Assembly (NCBI RefSeq): GCF_000205165.1
Contig: NZ_GL883827.1
Span: 62,077-126,076 of the forward strand
From: Paraprevotella xylaniphila YIT 11841
Lineage (GTDB): Bacteria; Bacteroidota; Bacteroidia; Bacteroidales; Bacteroidaceae
Length of the DNA stretch: 64,000 nucleotides
Direction of reading: 5' to 3'
The position numbers were made by a program, and so were the translations under genes. This document shows, in pieces, positions 1 through 7,777 of this stretch (positions are counted from its first letter, which is position 1; each line of letters starts with the position of its first letter). The notes under the pieces are model-generated. The model had not been told where the DNA came from, ran no database searches, and saw only the letters and a program-made list of their open reading frames with translations.

Positions 1-203
1 TCTCTTAGTAAGAGATATACAAGTGGAATAAAAAACCTTCTTCATCGGCAAAATTAAGAAAAATCAGCGAACCTGCAAAATATAGGATTGTTTTTTTCGT
101 TCGCAAACGCTTCCAAATGTTGATGAAATCTTTCCATCCGAAGACATACCCCCTATAAATCAGCGCAATGAAAGCACTCATTGCTCTCTTACTAAGAGAG
201 CAA
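1..203. repeat. Pair of 15-bp palindromic repeats in inverted orientation
   Basis: The 15-mer at 1-15 (TCTCTTAGTAAGAGA) recurs as its exact reverse complement at 185-199, inside a longer hairpin at 181-203 with a 10-bp stem and the 3-base loop ACT. A further small hairpin follows at 205-220. The left copy touches the window edge, so its full extent is unknown. The pair could be two terminators or the ends of a small element. Confidence 0.4.
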
Positions 204-267
204 TCATGCAAGCGAGCATGAACGGAATAAGAATTGTTTTTCATTATTGAAATTAGGTTAATGTAAA

Positions 268-301
268 GGTAGCTGTCTTGTGAAAGACGGCTATCTTTTT
301 T
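268..301 (+). terminator. Intrinsic terminator with no visible upstream gene
   Basis: A 12-bp stem (268-279 with 284-295, including two G-T pairs) with loop GTGA is followed by six T residues at 296-301. The T tract lies on the plus strand. No plus-strand gene is seen upstream in the window, so it may end an RNA or a transcript entering from the left. Confidence 0.55.
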
Positions 302-361
302 AGTCTGAATCCGTTGGAAAGCAGAAAACGAAAACACAAAAAAGACCCTAATACAAAACAT

Positions 362-401
362 AAAAAAAGTCCTCCACAATCCATAGATTGTTAAGGACTT
401 T
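362..401 (-). terminator. Terminator of tRNA-Arg
   Basis: Read on the minus strand, a long hairpin begins 8 bases after the tRNA 3' end and finishes in a run of seven T residues. The outer stem pairs AAAGTCCT with AGGACTTT around an inner imperfect stem. It sits where the tRNA transcript should end. Confidence 0.7.
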
Positions 402-408
402 CCTCTCG

Positions 409-482
409 TGACCCCGGAGGGATTCTAACCCTCGACCTTCAGAACCGGAATCTGACGCTCTATACAGCTAAGCTACGGAGCC
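409..482 (-). tRNA. tRNA-Arg (anticodon CCG)
   Basis: The minus strand folds into a complete 74-base cloverleaf. The acceptor stem pairs GGCTCCG with CGGGGTC (with G-U pairs at positions 2-71 and 4-69), and the anticodon stem TCAGA/TCTGA holds the loop TTCCGGT. The anticodon is CCG, reading the CGG arginine codon. The T arm GAGGG/CCCTC is intact. The discriminator base is A and CCA is not encoded. A promoter lies just upstream and a terminator just downstream, so it appears to be transcribed alone. Confidence 0.93.
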
Positions 483-494
483 TTAAAAACGATG

Positions 495-526
495 CAAAAT
501 TAAGAAAAAAACAAAGACGCACCAAA
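495..526 (-). promoter_or_regulatory. Promoter of tRNA-Arg
   Basis: On the minus strand there is a -33 element TTTG (523-526) and a -7 element TAATTTTG (495-502), separated by 20 bases. This matches the Bacteroides promoter consensus. The predicted start is a few bases before the tRNA 5' end at 482. Confidence 0.7.
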
Positions 527-613
527 CTATTTCAAAAAATTAATCCGCAAAATAAAAATTATCATATAGACACAAAAAACACGTTATACACTTCCAAGTT
601 AACAAAAATACGC

Positions 614-621
614 TATCTTTG
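614..621 (+). promoter_or_regulatory. -7 promoter element upstream of asnA
   Basis: TATCTTTG fits the Bacteroides -7 consensus TAnnTTTG and lies 40 bases before the preferred asnA start at 661. No clear TTTG is found at the expected -33 distance. Its position argues against translation starting upstream at 619. Confidence 0.5.
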
Positions 622-660
622 CAGAACATTCTGAAAGAAATCAATAAACGTCATAAAGCA

Positions 661-1701
661 ATGAGTCATTTAATCAAACCGGAAAACTATCATGCGCTGT
701 TGGATTTGCAGCAGACTGAAATTGCCATTAAGAAAATAAAAGACTTCTTCCTGAGCAGTATATCCACCGAACTGCGTTTACGCAGGGTGACTGCTCCCTT
801 ATTCGTACTCAAAGGGTTAGGAATGAATGATGACCTGAACGGAGTGGAGCGTCCCGTCACTTTCCCCATCAAAGACATGAACGAGGCCCAAGCGGAAGTG
901 GTCCACTCTTTGGCCAAATGGAAACGGGTCACATTGGCTGAGTATAAAGTGGAACCGGGATACGGCATCATCACCGACATGAACGCCATCCGTGCAGACG
1001 AAAAAATGGATAACCTGCATTCGCTTTACGTAGACCAATGGGACTGGGAACGCGTCATGCCGCCCCACAGCCGCAACACGGAATACCTGAAAAAAATCGT
1101 CAACCGCATTTACAATGCCATCCTGCGCACGGAATTCTTTATTTGCGAGACCTATCCCCAGTTGAAAGCATTCCTACCGGAAGACATACATTTCATACAT
1201 GCCGAAGAGCTCAGGCAACGTTATCCCGACCTTACCCCGAAAGAGCGTGAGGATGCCATCTGCCGGGAATACGGTGCCGTATTCATCATCGGTATCGGCG
1301 GAAAATTGGAAGACGGAAAGGAACACGACCTACGTGCCCCGGATTATGACGACTACTCCACAATAGACGAACGCAGCGGCTTGGCCGGACTGAACGGAGA
1401 CCTGCTCATCTGGTATCCCATATTGGGCCGCGCCATCGAACTTTCCTCCATGGGCATCCGTGTAGACAAAGAAACCCTGCTCAGACAATTACAACTGAGC
1501 GGAAAGGAAGACCGTAAAAAACTGTACTTCCACCGCCGCTTGCTTGACGGTACCCTCCCCCAGTCCATCGGTGGCGGCATCGGGCAAAGCCGCCTGTGCA
1601 TGGTGTTGCTCCACAAGGCACATGTGGGAGAAACCCAGTCGAGTATCTGGCCTGAGGAAATGCGCCAAGAGTGCAAAGAAGCCGGTATAATATTGATATA
1701 G
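661..1701 (+). CDS. asnA: Aspartate-ammonia ligase (asparagine synthetase A)
   Basis: This enzyme makes asparagine from aspartate, ammonia and ATP in the cytoplasm. The 346-residue product matches the family length of about 330-345. Visible family segments include GMNDDLNGVERP near residue 55, EVVHSLAKWKR near 85, a WDWE segment near 130 and the C-terminal GGGIGQSRLCM motif of the class II aminoacyl-tRNA synthetase-like fold. I choose the ATG at 661 rather than an in-frame start at 619, because known homologs begin close to MSxLIKP and a promoter -7 box overlaps the upstream start. It stands alone and ends at a hairpin terminator. Confidence 0.96.
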   Translation: MSHLIKPENYHALLDLQQTEIAIKKIKDFFLSSISTELRLRRVTAPLFVLKGLGMNDDLNGVERPVTFPIKDMNEAQAEVVHSLAKWKRVTLAEYKVEPGYGIITDMNAIRADEKMDNLHSLYVDQWDWERVMPPHSRNTEYLKKIVNRIYNAILRTEFFICETYPQLKAFLPEDIHFIHAEELRQRYPDLTPKEREDAICREYGAVFIIGIGGKLEDGKEHDLRAPDYDDYSTIDERSGLAGLNGDLLIWYPILGRAIELSSMGIRVDKETLLRQLQLSGKEDRKKLYFHRRLLDGTLPQSIGGGIGQSRLCMVLLHKAHVGETQSSIWPEEMRQECKEAGIILI

Positions 1702-1725
1702 CCTACATCCTCCCGCCCAAAAAAT

Positions 1726-1763
1726 CACGCCCGAAACTCGCAGCGATGTGAGTTCCGGGCGTG
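1726..1763 (+). terminator. Hairpin after asnA
   Basis: CACGCCCG (1726-1733) pairs perfectly with CGGGCGTG (1756-1763), with further inner pairing ACTC/GAGT. It begins 24 bases after the asnA stop codon. The T run after it is weak, so termination strength is uncertain. Confidence 0.6.
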
Positions 1764-1940
1764 GTATATGGTTGTTTCGAGTGATTATTTCTTCACGCAG
1801 CGCACGAAACGGGCATCTTGATTTTAACCATAAATCAGTTTTATTTTTTCAAAAGCCACACATAAAACAGTCAAATAAGACACACGGGAAGAAGAGAAGG
1901 GATTGACCTTGCAACCTCCGGCAACGGCTCCCATTCTTTC

Positions 1941-1986
1941 CGCAGAACGAAAAATCGTTCGGCTGAGAACTTCTTTCCGTTCTGCG
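1941..1986 (+). repeat. Dispersed palindromic repeat, copy A
   Basis: CGCAGAACG (1941-1949) pairs with CGTTCTGCG (1978-1986), and a nested palindrome GAACGAAAAATCGTTC lies at 1945-1960. It shares the core GAAAAATCGTTCGGCTGAGA with copies near 17.5, 35.2 and 55.1 kb. All copies lie between genes and have the CTGAGA core on the plus strand. Confidence 0.7.
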
Positions 1987-2050
1987 CCAAACGATTTACA
2001 AGTGTGCAACTACTGTCACACCCCCATGAAACAAAAACAAGAAAAAAGCC

Positions 2051-2232
2051 TTCACCTGTTCATACCCATTGTATTCCAACGAATTAAGGTGAACTTGCAT
2101 CGCAATACCCTTCACCTGCCTTTCACCGTCCTTTCAACATGGACTGGCTTTCAAACGGACACCTGAAAGAGTTAACAAACGTAAAACATTCACCTTAACA
2201 CGTTATGGGACAAGAAGTATGAGCACCTGAAA
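2051..2232. repeat. Cluster of TTCACCT-like motifs
   Basis: Matches to TTCACCT or its complement occur at 2051-2058, 2086-2093 (inverted), 2111-2118, 2121-2128 (partial), 2159-2167 (partial), 2189-2198 and 2224-2232 (partial). Spacing is irregular. The region lies between two gene 3' ends, so a promoter operator role is not obvious. Confidence 0.4.
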
Positions 2233-2268
2233 GCATTTTTCAGACACACCCCGAACGGGCATAAAACC

Positions 2269-4311
2269 TTACAGAGCCTTACCTTTCAGCACGGCACCAC
2301 CCTGGGCTGCCAATGTCAGCTTGAATTTTCCGTTCTTAGCCACCTTGGCCTCTTCTGCCTGTGGAGTTTTTCCATCCTTGCCGTCGTGGTAATAAGACAC
2401 TGCCGTACCGGCCAACATAGGCAATTCCACAGTCAGTTTCAAAGCCTCCTTTCCTGCATTCAAGGCTGCCACATACCAATCCTGTCCGTGGCGACGCGCC
2501 AACACGACGTAGCGTCCGGGATAACCGTCGATGAACTTCACTTCGTCCCACACCGTAGGAACTTCTTTCATGAAGTCTATCTCGAAAGCCGGCACATCCG
2601 TCAGGTTGTTCGGTGCCAACGCAAAATTCTGGATAGGGTTCTGGAAAGCCACGGCCGTAGCCAACTGGAATATGTCGGTGGTGACACGGGTCGTTCCACC
2701 GTCGTTACCCCGGTTCAGCCGCTTGTTGAGGAAGGTGCCACCGAACTCCATGCAGCCCACCGAGTTGCGGATGAACGGGTGCAGCGTGGCATTGAAAGCC
2801 TCGTTGTCGCAGAAATGTTGGTTGAAAATCAGGTTCTCGGATGCTAGCACGGCCTCGCTGCCCACATAGTTGGGATACATGCGCTCCCAACCGCGCGGCA
2901 ACGTACAGCCATGGAAGATGACCATCAGCCCGTGGTCGTCGGCATCGCTCAGGATGGCTTCGTACAAACGCATCGTCTCCTGCTTGTCGCCGCCGAAAAA
3001 GTCCACCTTGATGCCCTTCACGCCTTGCTGTTGCATCCAACGCATCTCCTTCTTGCGCGTGATGGGGTCGCACATGATGTTAATCGGACCTTGTTCGATG
3101 TCGTTCCAGTAACCGCTAGAACTGTACCACAAGAAAATATCCACGCCTTTGCCTTGCGCGTACTTGATGAGGTCTTCCATCCGCTTATGGCCGATATTGT
3201 TGTCCCACCAGTTGTCTATCAGGGTATATTCATAGCCCATGGCAGAAGCCATGTCTACATAACGCACCTGGTCGTCGTAGTTGATACTGTTGTCTTGCCA
3301 GAGAATCCAACTCCACGTGCCGCGCCCGTACTTATATTTATGTTCCGTGGTGAAACGGGGCTCCACCACGTCCCAAACCACCGTGGTCTCCACGATGGGA
3401 GCCAAGTCACGGGACACCGTGAGCGTACGCCAAGGCGTATGGCCAGGCAAAGCGAAAGCCGGTTCCGGCGTGCCGTTACCGTTGTTCTCTTCCGGCATCG
3501 GGAAAGCCACGGTGTACAGGCCGTCCTGCGCGTCGCTCAGGCGGGATCCGCAATAGCGGCTGTCCACGCCCGTTTCGCTCACAAGTACCCAACCGTCTTC
3601 CCCCACACGGAACAATCCGGGGAAGGTATAACCATGGCCGTACTGTGAAGGCGTCCCCATCGGTGCGTCGGCCTTATACTCCTCTTCGTAGCTGGGCTTC
3701 GTCCGCTTCCAACCTATCATGGCATCGCTTTGCGGTGTCAGGAAAGTCGTGGTCTTGCCGGGAAAACGGAACCCGGTGGTTTCGTTCATCACGCGCACAC
3801 TGCCCGTTCCGCCCTGTTTGGGCAGGAAATAACGGAAAGCCACATTGTGGTCTTCCACCACAAATTCCACTTCCATCTCCTGTTTCTTGGCATTGGCAAG
3901 ACGCACGGTAAAGGTATTGGCCTTCTTGTCCACCCGACTCGCCTTGCTGCGCTCCAGGTCGTAACGGATGTCGCGCGTACCGGCCTGTTCTTTCACCCAT
4001 ACCAAGTCGCGGCTGAAATCGGCAAAGTTCGTCACCAGACCCAAGGGAGACTCCTCCAACATCGTCACTTCCTTCCGTCCTTCTTTTCCATTTGCATAAT
4101 ATCCTACCTTATAATATGCGCGTCCGTCTTTCAGTCCTACTTTGAGGAAGGTCATACCGTCGGGACTGGTGACGGTCTTTTCATCCTGCTGCGCTGCCGC
4201 AGCCATGACTGCCGCCAAAGGAGCAGCGTCCGCTCCGCCCACAGCCCAGACTGTTCCGCCCGCAGACATCATTCCGGCTAACAAAATAGCCGCCAAAAAG
4301 TTTTTCTTCAT
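2269..4311 (-). CDS. Glycoside hydrolase family 97 enzyme
   Basis: This is a secreted or periplasmic exo-acting glycosidase, either alpha-glucosidase (SusB-like) or alpha-galactosidase. The 680-residue protein has an N-terminal signal peptide (lysines, then a hydrophobic alanine/glycine-rich stretch), a beta-sandwich domain to about residue 320, a TIM barrel containing WSWILWQDN and YTLIDNWWD, and a C-terminal beta domain. The segment GIKVDFFGGDKQ puts an aspartate where retaining GH97 members carry their nucleophile, which favours the alpha-galactosidase-type branch; this is inference. The gene starts 38 bases after the PL11 lyase gene and is probably in one operon with it, which suggests trimming of pectin side chains. 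Confidence 0.9.
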   Translation of the reverse strand: MKKNFLAAILLAGMMSAGGTVWAVGGADAAPLAAVMAAAAQQDEKTVTSPDGMTFLKVGLKDGRAYYKVGYYANGKEGRKEVTMLEESPLGLVTNFADFSRDLVWVKEQAGTRDIRYDLERSKASRVDKKANTFTVRLANAKKQEMEVEFVVEDHNVAFRYFLPKQGGTGSVRVMNETTGFRFPGKTTTFLTPQSDAMIGWKRTKPSYEEEYKADAPMGTPSQYGHGYTFPGLFRVGEDGWVLVSETGVDSRYCGSRLSDAQDGLYTVAFPMPEENNGNGTPEPAFALPGHTPWRTLTVSRDLAPIVETTVVWDVVEPRFTTEHKYKYGRGTWSWILWQDNSINYDDQVRYVDMASAMGYEYTLIDNWWDNNIGHKRMEDLIKYAQGKGVDIFLWYSSSGYWNDIEQGPINIMCDPITRKKEMRWMQQQGVKGIKVDFFGGDKQETMRLYEAILSDADDHGLMVIFHGCTLPRGWERMYPNYVGSEAVLASENLIFNQHFCDNEAFNATLHPFIRNSVGCMEFGGTFLNKRLNRGNDGGTTRVTTDIFQLATAVAFQNPIQNFALAPNNLTDVPAFEIDFMKEVPTVWDEVKFIDGYPGRYVVLARRHGQDWYVAALNAGKEALKLTVELPMLAGTAVSYYHDGKDGKTPQAEEAKVAKNGKFKLTLAAQGGAVLKGKAL

Positions 4312-4349
4312 TGTTTTTTCATTTTTAGTTCATATAATTTTCCATATTC

Positions 4350-6293
4350 TCATTTTCCAAACTGATACCCCCGGAAAAGCTTGCCACTCCGTTCTAATTC
4401 CGCACCGAAATAGAAGCCGGGCTGTGTGGGTTGGTTGTAGGCCACGTTTTCCGTCACGATACTGAGCCGGTAAGGCCGATCCTCCAAGAACGTATAGAAA
4501 CGGTAAGGAGTGGGAAGCGGGGACACATATACGCGCAAAGCCGTATTGTCCGCCGTACGCACCACGACCTCTTCGCGCCAGTCGCCCAAAATGTCGCCCT
4601 GCAAGCAAGGATTGCTTTTCGACCCGTTGTTGAAACTGCATCCGTCGAACGTAGCCAACGGACGGCAAGCCTGTGCCTCCCAGTCGTACTTGCTCACCGT
4701 TTCATGGTCCAACATCTCGCGCAGCAAATCGCCGTCCCACCACACAGCCATGTTCATCGGCAACCCTTTAGGTGCGGCACAAACCACTTCTCCTTTTATA
4801 TTCCGTATGCCCCCGGAAGCCGACGACCACATCTCCAATCCGTAATTCGTAGGGTCGATGTCCGCCGCCATGCAACGCCCCACGTCTTTGGCAGCCGGGA
4901 GTTGAAAGACGACCTTTCCGGTCGCAGCATCGCGGAAATCGCTCCCGTCGCGCTTGTTCTCATGGCAGTCCCACACTTGCAAACAACCAGACGAGGGGTC
5001 GAAAGCCGTGAGATGCAAGGCGTCGCCATGGCCGAAACCGGTATTGTACAGCCCCGTCCCGTCATGGTCTATCGCACACGAGCCGTACGTGATTTCGTCA
5101 CAACCGTCACCGTCCACGTCGGCCACACGCAGGTTATGGTTTCCCTGCCCTGCGTACGAAGCCCAACGGGCGGAATCCGTATCGAACACCCAACGCGACG
5201 CCAACCGCTTGCCATCCCAATCAAAAGCCGCCAACACAGTACGCGTATAATACCCCCGGCACATCACTACGCTCGGATGCCTCCTGTCCAAATAAGCCAC
5301 AGCTGCCAGATACCGTTCACTGCGGTTGGCATAATTGTCACCCCAGTCTTCCAACCTTCCACGCGAAGGGATATAGCCTACCGTCTGCAAGGCTGCGCCC
5401 GTCTTCCCGTCGAACACGGTCAGGAACTCCGGACCCGAAGCGATATACCCTTTCCGGCCTTCCACCGGCTCTTGCGCCCCCACCCGGTAGTCTGCCGAGG
5501 GATCGCCTATCGAATGTCCCCGGCCGTCCACCGTGCCGTCCGCAGTCTTGGCCGTGACTTCAGCCCGTCCGTCGCCATCGAGGTCGTACACCATGAACTG
5601 GGTGTAATGCGCCCCCGCACGGATGTTGCGCCCCAAGTCGATGCGCCATAGGCGGGTACCGTCCAACTTGTAAGCGTCCAAAAACACGGTTCCGGTAAAA
5701 CCGCTGTGGGAGTTGTCTTTGGCATTGGAAGGCTCCCACTTCAGCACTATCTCGAAATCCCCGTCACCGTCCAAATCACCGACGGACGCATCGTTGGCCG
5801 TATAGGTGCAAACCTCGCCGCCGGGCATAGTCTGCGGCTCCGGCTGCTGCAACGGGATGTCCAGATAACCGCACGGGGCATTGGCCGGAAGCGTCCATTT
5901 GCCGCCGGACGAGGGTTCTTCCCGGCCGTCCACCACCGGACGTACCTCATATACCGATTTTCCCCAGGACGGGTTATAATCGTAAAACTGCGTGGAAACA
6001 GACACTGGTTTTGGGGTAACCAACAGACCGTCACGGTACACATTAAACACCGTACGGACCGAATCGGAAGACAAATAACGCCAACCCACCATGACCGTAT
6101 CGGGTGATAACCTGACAGCTACGGTTCCCCGTCCCAAACGTTCCCCGGTGGTAGAAAGAGATGACTTCATTTCCGGCCTCCCGGTTACACAGGCGGAAAC
6201 GGCATCTTCCTCCTGCATGGCAACCGGCCATACGGCCCCGGCCATGCACAGGGCCGAAATACATAAACAAGTTTTCCTCAGATTATTTTTCAT
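4350..6293 (-). CDS. Rhamnogalacturonan endolyase, PL11 family
   Basis: The product (647 residues) resembles YesW/YesX-type lyases, which cleave the rhamnogalacturonan I backbone by beta-elimination. After a signal peptide of about 25 residues comes a fibronectin-like N-terminal part (FNVYRDG near residue 83), then an eight-bladed propeller-type catalytic region rich in calcium-binding loops such as DLDGDGDFEIV, DLDGDGRAEVT and DVDGDGCDEIT. The C-terminal LQGDILGDWREEVVVR and YRFYTFLEDRPYRLS segments are typical of PL11. It lies upstream of the GH97 gene on the same strand. No SusC/SusD pair is nearby. Confidence 0.93.
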   Translation of the reverse strand: MKNNLRKTCLCISALCMAGAVWPVAMQEEDAVSACVTGRPEMKSSLSTTGERLGRGTVAVRLSPDTVMVGWRYLSSDSVRTVFNVYRDGLLVTPKPVSVSTQFYDYNPSWGKSVYEVRPVVDGREEPSSGGKWTLPANAPCGYLDIPLQQPEPQTMPGGEVCTYTANDASVGDLDGDGDFEIVLKWEPSNAKDNSHSGFTGTVFLDAYKLDGTRLWRIDLGRNIRAGAHYTQFMVYDLDGDGRAEVTAKTADGTVDGRGHSIGDPSADYRVGAQEPVEGRKGYIASGPEFLTVFDGKTGAALQTVGYIPSRGRLEDWGDNYANRSERYLAAVAYLDRRHPSVVMCRGYYTRTVLAAFDWDGKRLASRWVFDTDSARWASYAGQGNHNLRVADVDGDGCDEITYGSCAIDHDGTGLYNTGFGHGDALHLTAFDPSSGCLQVWDCHENKRDGSDFRDAATGKVVFQLPAAKDVGRCMAADIDPTNYGLEMWSSASGGIRNIKGEVVCAAPKGLPMNMAVWWDGDLLREMLDHETVSKYDWEAQACRPLATFDGCSFNNGSKSNPCLQGDILGDWREEVVVRTADNTALRVYVSPLPTPYRFYTFLEDRPYRLSIVTENVAYNQPTQPGFYFGAELERSGKLFRGYQFGK

Positions 6294-6432
6294 GAGCCTT
6301 CAGTTAATGACGGTGCGAATATAGCGAAAAGAAAGGAGACACGCGACCGGCAGACTGATAAAATCTATTAAAATCTCTGGGATGCCTTACAGAAAAGCAT
6401 GAAAACAAGTCGTCCCTTACCTGAAAATCTAT

Positions 6433-6440
6433 TATATTTG
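6433..6440 (+). promoter_or_regulatory. -7 promoter element of the amidase gene
   Basis: TATATTTG fits TAnnTTTG. It lies downstream of the first in-frame ATG (6399) and 73 bases before the ATG at 6513. A transcript starting near 6447 could only use the later start, which is the one directly followed by a signal peptide. Confidence 0.55.
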
Positions 6441-6512
6441 CACAAGATAGGCGACAGTCCGTACTTTAAGAAGCACCGAATTGCATTGGACTATCCCTAT
6501 CTCTATAACAAA

Positions 6513-7763
6513 ATGGAACTAAAAAAGACGATAAAAACGATAAAGCTCCTCTTCTTGTTTCTTTTGGCATACGTCGGAGAGACCCAATTCTTATATGCTT
6601 CGGCCGCACCGACCGGAACCGACCGTTTCACGTTGGTCATCGACGCAGGACACGGCGGGAAAGATCCCGGTGCCATAGGCCGTTTCTCCCGCGAGAAAAA
6701 CATCAACCTGTCTGTAGCAAAAGCTTTCGGCAAATTGGTGGAGGAAAATTGTCCGGACGTAAAAGTGATTTACACCCGGAAGACAGATGTATTCATTCCG
6801 TTAGGACGACGGGCGGAAATTGCCAACCGGGCAAACGCCGACCTATTCGTATCCATACATACGAATTCCTTGCCGGGCAAAGCGATAGGCCGGGGAGCCG
6901 AAACCTACACGTTGGGTATGGCCCGTGCCGACGAGAACCTGGAAGTGGCCAAACGGGAAAATGCCGTTATTTTAGTGGAGGACAATTATAAAGAACGTTA
7001 CCAAGGCTTCGATCCGAAATCTTCGGAAAGCTACATCATTTTCGAACTGATGCAGGACAAATACATGGCCCAAAGCGTAGATTTTGCCAAACAAATCCAA
7101 AAGGAATTCAGGACAACCGGCGGACGGCCAGACAAAGGCGTACACCAAGCGGGCTTCCTTGTTTTGCGGGAAACCAGCATGCCAAGCGTATTGATTGAAT
7201 TGGGCTATATCTCCACACACGATGAAGAGGCTTTCCTCAACTCACAAAACGGTATCCGTAAAATGAGCCAAAGCATTTATAACGCTTTCCTTTCTTATAA
7301 GAAGCAGCATACGAAAGGAAAAACAACGGGAGCGGAAAAGGATGCGCGACAGGCTGAAGGAAACGAAATGCAGGCCGTAGAAAGTGCTGTAACGGATGCC
7401 CCCGAAAGTGATATCGATTTATTGACCCAAAACAGTGATAAGCCTTCAACTTCCGGATCAGAGGAGAAAAAGCAGGAACAACCGGCAACGGACTCCCGGC
7501 CTGTATTCAAGATACAAATCCAGGCTTCCACCCGGCAGATTCCCACAGGTAGTTCCCGCTTTAAAAACCTGTCTCCGATAGATTTCTATAAAGAGGGAGC
7601 TTATTATAAGTACACGTACGGGGCAACCACCGACTATCAGGAAGCTATCAAAATACGCAATAAAATAAAAGAAGATTTCAAAGGGGCTTTTATCGTGGCC
7701 TTTAAAAACGGCCGGAAGATGGAACTCTCTGAAGCTATCTCCGAATATAAAAAGAACAAATAA
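6513..7763 (+). CDS. N-acetylmuramoyl-L-alanine amidase with SPOR-like C-terminus
   Basis: A zinc amidase that cuts the bond between muramic acid and the stem peptide, probably during cell separation. The 416-residue protein has a signal peptide (MELKKTIKTIKLLFLFLLAY), the Amidase_3 motif VIDAGHGGKDPGA near residue 38, the zinc-ligand region FVSIHTNS, and the catalytic glutamate in LIELGYISTHDEE. A low-complexity linker follows, then an FKIQIQAS...AFIVAFKNG tail resembling a SPOR domain that would bind denuded septal glycan. The ATG at 6513 is preferred over 6399 because of the signal peptide and the promoter position. The MCE gene follows after 14 bases. Confidence 0.92.
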   Translation: MELKKTIKTIKLLFLFLLAYVGETQFLYASAAPTGTDRFTLVIDAGHGGKDPGAIGRFSREKNINLSVAKAFGKLVEENCPDVKVIYTRKTDVFIPLGRRAEIANRANADLFVSIHTNSLPGKAIGRGAETYTLGMARADENLEVAKRENAVILVEDNYKERYQGFDPKSSESYIIFELMQDKYMAQSVDFAKQIQKEFRTTGGRPDKGVHQAGFLVLRETSMPSVLIELGYISTHDEEAFLNSQNGIRKMSQSIYNAFLSYKKQHTKGKTTGAEKDARQAEGNEMQAVESAVTDAPESDIDLLTQNSDKPSTSGSEEKKQEQPATDSRPVFKIQIQASTRQIPTGSSRFKNLSPIDFYKEGAYYKYTYGATTDYQEAIKIRNKIKEDFKGAFIVAFKNGRKMELSEAISEYKKNK

Positions 7764-7777
7764 ACGTTGAAAAACTT

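Larger units (their letters stand above)
1..408. other. Left-edge region without a confident gene
   Basis: This AT-rich stretch carries hairpins listed separately at 1-15, 185-199, 268-301 and 362-401. A minus-strand open frame of 124 codons covers 5-379, but it runs through two of the hairpins, has no recognisable domain and lies directly downstream of a tRNA terminator, so I do not call it a gene. The plus strand has no frame longer than a few dozen codons. Confidence 0.5.
1702..2268. other. 567-base convergent intergenic region, no gene
   Basis: It lies between the 3' ends of asnA and the GH97 gene. It holds the asnA terminator, one copy of the dispersed palindromic repeat (1941-1986), and a cluster of short TTCACCT-type motifs at 2051-2232. 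Small open frames here show no codon pattern or domain, and part of one is a translation of the repeat. Confidence 0.6.

Noticed and set aside
5-379. A 124-codon minus-strand frame at the left edge
   Set aside because: It runs through two hairpins, lies behind a tRNA terminator and has no domain or consistent composition.
4431-5651. A 406-codon plus-strand open frame opposite the PL11 gene
   Set aside because: It is an antisense shadow of a clear lyase gene, with arginine/histidine/proline-rich composition typical of such shadows.
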